Part shown: positions 31,315 to 32,734 of the stretch, piece by piece
How the letters are laid out: each line of letters starts with the position of its first letter
Position numbering within the stretch: the stretch's first letter is position 1
Source: an uncultured Asticcacaulis sp.
GTDB taxonomy: Bacteria > Pseudomonadota > Alphaproteobacteria > Caulobacterales > Caulobacteraceae
Reading direction: 5' to 3'
Assembly (NCBI GenBank): GCA_946482045.1
Contig: CAMLPZ010000010.1
Coordinates: 1-32,734, forward strand
DNA: 32,734 nucleotides
Notes under the pieces: model-generated
Database searches by the model: none
Seen by the model: only the letters and a program-made list of their open reading frames with translations
What the model was told of the DNA's origin: nothing
Translations under genes and position numbers: made by a program

Positions 31315-32067
31315 CTACTTCGCGAAGCTGCCTTGCGACGCCTGGCGGATTTCGAGGAAGTGCTCGAAGCCCGTCTTGCGCAACTGGCAGGCAGGGCATT
31401 CGCCACAGCCATAGCCCCAGGCATGGCGTTCACCGCGGGCACCGACATAGCAGGTGTGGGTTTCTTCGAGGATAAGCTGCACCAGTTCGTCACCGCCCAA
31501 CTCGTGTGACAGCGCCCAGGTCTGGGCCTTATTGAGCTGCATCAAGGGCGTATCGATGCGGAACGGCCGCTCGACGCCCAGGACCAGCGTCTTTTCCATG
31601 GCGTCCAGCGTGTTGGATCGGCAATCGGGATAGCCGGAATAGTCGGTTTCGCACATGCCGCCGACCAGGTGGTCGATGCCGCGCCGGTCGGCCACCGCGG
31701 CTGCATAGACAAAAAACACCAGATTGCGCCCCGGCACGAAGGACGACGGCAGGCCGCGTTCGGTCATGACGATTTCGCTTTCGCGCGTGAGGGCCGACTC
31801 CGCTACCGCGCCAAAGCCTTTCAGGTCGCAGACATGGTCTTCGCCCAGCCTCTCGGCCGCTGCCGGAAAGACTTCGCGGAATTTCGACAGCACGGACAGT
31901 CGCGTCGTCATTTCGATGGCATGGCGCTGGCCGTAGTCGAAGCCGATGGTTTCCACCCGGTCATAGTGTTTCAGCGCCCACGCCAGGCACACGCTCGAAT
32001 CCTGCCCGCCCGAAAACAGGACAAGGGCGGAACGATTGGCGGGAACCTGATCCAGAGACGCGGACAT
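31315..32067 (-). CDS. queC: 7-cyano-7-deazaguanine synthase
   Basis: QueC uses ATP and ammonia to make preQ0 from the QueE product. The 250-aa product has the PP-loop SGGQDSS (residues 19-25), FDYGQRH, the substrate segment [27 protein letters not shown], and the zinc ligands Cys206, Cys221, Cys224 and Cys227 ([14 protein letters not shown]). It leads the queC-queE operon. I looked for a preQ1 riboswitch in its leader and found none. queD and queF are not in the window. Confidence 0.97.
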   Translation of the reverse strand: MSASLDQVPANRSALVLFSGGQDSSVCLAWALKHYDRVETIGFDYGQRHAIEMTTRLSVLSKFREVFPAAAERLGEDHVCDLKGFGAVAESALTRESEIVMTERGLPSSFVPGRNLVFFVYAAAVADRRGIDHLVGGMCETDYSGYPDCRSNTLDAMEKTLVLGVERPFRIDTPLMQLNKAQTWALSHELGGDELVQLILEETHTCYVGARGERHAWGYGCGECPACQLRKTGFEHFLEIRQASQGSFAK

Positions 32068-32212
32068 ACGAGCGAAAACCTTTGGGAAATGGGGAGTATG
32101 ACTGTCTAAAAACGCCGTTTGATCATCGATTGCAAGGAGATTTTACTGCGAAGCCTTTGACGTTCGCGTCAAGATGCGCGAAAATCGTCGTCTGTATTCA
32201 CACGGTGACGCC

Positions 32213-32656
32213 ATGGACCAGGCAGCCTTTTCCGACATGTTCGGAACCATCATCGACAACACGCCTTATATGAAGGCCATCGGCGCCACCTATGATGGCC
32301 GGTCCGACGACGGCCTGACCATGCGCCTGCCGTGGCGCGAGGATCTGGTCGGCGATCCGGAAACGCGGGTGATCGCGTCCGGGGTGGTGACGGCGCTGCT
32401 CGACAACGGCTCCGGAATGGCAGTGTGGGACAGGCTCAATGAATTCAAGCCCATCGCGACGCTGGACCTGCGCATCGACTATATGCGCGCGGCCGAGCCC
32501 GACCGTGACCTGCTGGTGACGGCCAAGTGCTACAAGCTGACGCGGTCGATCGGTTTCGTGCGCGCCTTTGCCTATGAAGATACGCCGGATGATCCTGTGG
32601 CGGCAGCCCAGGCGGCCTTTATCATCGCCTCGCCGTCGCTGACGCCGAAAGGATAA
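32213..32656 (+). CDS. Hotdog-fold thioesterase, PaaI family
   Basis: The product is 147 aa from the preferred start (MDQAAFSDMFG). The hotdog signature is seen in DLVGDPETRVIASGVVTALLDNGSGMAVWDRLNEFKPIATLDLRIDYMRAA, with the long helix and DLRIDYMR strand of PaaI/YdiI-type acyl-CoA thioesterases. The DPETRVIASG part replaces the usual NPxGxxHGG. ATG 32213 follows GGTGA; a longer frame from 32174 is less likely. Such enzymes release acyl or aryl groups from CoA; the substrate is unknown. It is divergent from queC and 4 bp upstream of the next gene. Confidence 0.85.
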   Translation: MDQAAFSDMFGTIIDNTPYMKAIGATYDGRSDDGLTMRLPWREDLVGDPETRVIASGVVTALLDNGSGMAVWDRLNEFKPIATLDLRIDYMRAAEPDRDLLVTAKCYKLTRSIGFVRAFAYEDTPDDPVAAAQAAFIIASPSLTPKG

Positions 32657-32660
32657 GGTT

Positions 32661-32734
32661 ATGACACAGGATATCGCCCCCGCCCTCACCCGGCCGCTCG
32701 AGCGTCTGAACCCCGAGGATGTATTGAAGGCCAT
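32661..32734 (+). CDS. Start of an unidentified gene, cut by the window end
   Basis: ATG 32661 follows AGGATAAGG and opens a frame that reads MTQDIAPALTRPLERLNPED and stays open to the edge. It begins 4 bp after the thioesterase stop, so it is probably in the same operon. PaaI-type genes are often paired with a second thioesterase, but 24 residues are too few to identify this one. Confidence 0.65.
   Translation, partial: MTQDIAPALTRPLERLNPEDVLKA

Noticed and set aside
32068..32212. A preQ1 riboswitch upstream of queC
   Set aside because: I looked for the class I hairpin with its A-rich tail and found no fitting structure.
1..32734. CRISPR arrays, tRNA or rRNA genes, insertion sequences, prophage genes
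   Set aside because: No regular short repeats, cloverleaf-like segments, transposases, integrases or phage structural proteins were seen.

Overview
The window looks like a chromosomal segment of a GC-rich, polar-flagellated alphaproteobacterium of the Caulobacteraceae. The evidence is several short flagellins (about 275 aa) next to FlaF, FlbT, a TPR glycosyltransferase and a long FlaEY-like protein, a layout characteristic of Caulobacter relatives. Further support comes from sigma-54 promoters in front of flagellin genes, a GTTC-N7-GTTC SOS box and a TTAA-N7-TTAA CtrA-type site. A genus such as Asticcacaulis is plausible, but that is inference; nothing here names the species.

Layout. 1-6.9 kb is housekeeping: hspQ (-), a Ppx/GppA phosphatase (+), then a minus-strand run ssb > gyrA > coaD > cyclophilin, with an SOS-controlled promoter upstream of ssb. 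7.0-8.3 kb holds two unrecognised envelope proteins, a lipoprotein and a single-pass membrane protein, next to dispersed palindromic repeats. 8.4-21.1 kb is the flagellar filament locus: a FlaEY-like protein, a divergent FljJ-like flagellin, two almost identical flagellins separated by flaG, a fourth flagellin, flaF and flbT, all on the minus strand, then two tandem TPR-glycosyltransferase genes (FlmG type) on the plus strand. 21.1-32.7 kb is mixed core metabolism: UspA, an HD hydrolase coupled to a Nudix-type regulator, a dicarboxylate/amino-acid symporter, a five-bladed glycosidase-like protein, aroC, an outer-membrane barrel, pirin, a COG3650-like lipoprotein, rpiB with a DUF1349-like protein, queE-queC, a hotdog thioesterase and the start of one more gene.

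How the flagellar genes fit together. Sigma-54 promoters with upstream palindromes (FlbD/ftr-like) are visible for two flagellins. FlbT, known in Caulobacter to bind flagellin mRNA leaders, is encoded here. Three of the four flagellin leaders carry a pair of tiny hairpins with A-rich loops at fixed distances from the start codon, with compensating base changes in the stems. I regard these as the most interesting signal in the window: a candidate FlbT (or FlaF/FlbT) RNA target. The second strong signal is a 651-bp stretch of perfect nucleotide identity between two flagellin genes whose ends and promoters differ, which points to recent gene conversion.

No tRNA, rRNA, CRISPR array, insertion sequence, prophage or integrase was seen. 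The long reading frames opposite gyrA, the FlaEY-like gene and ppx are shadows of GC-rich codon use.
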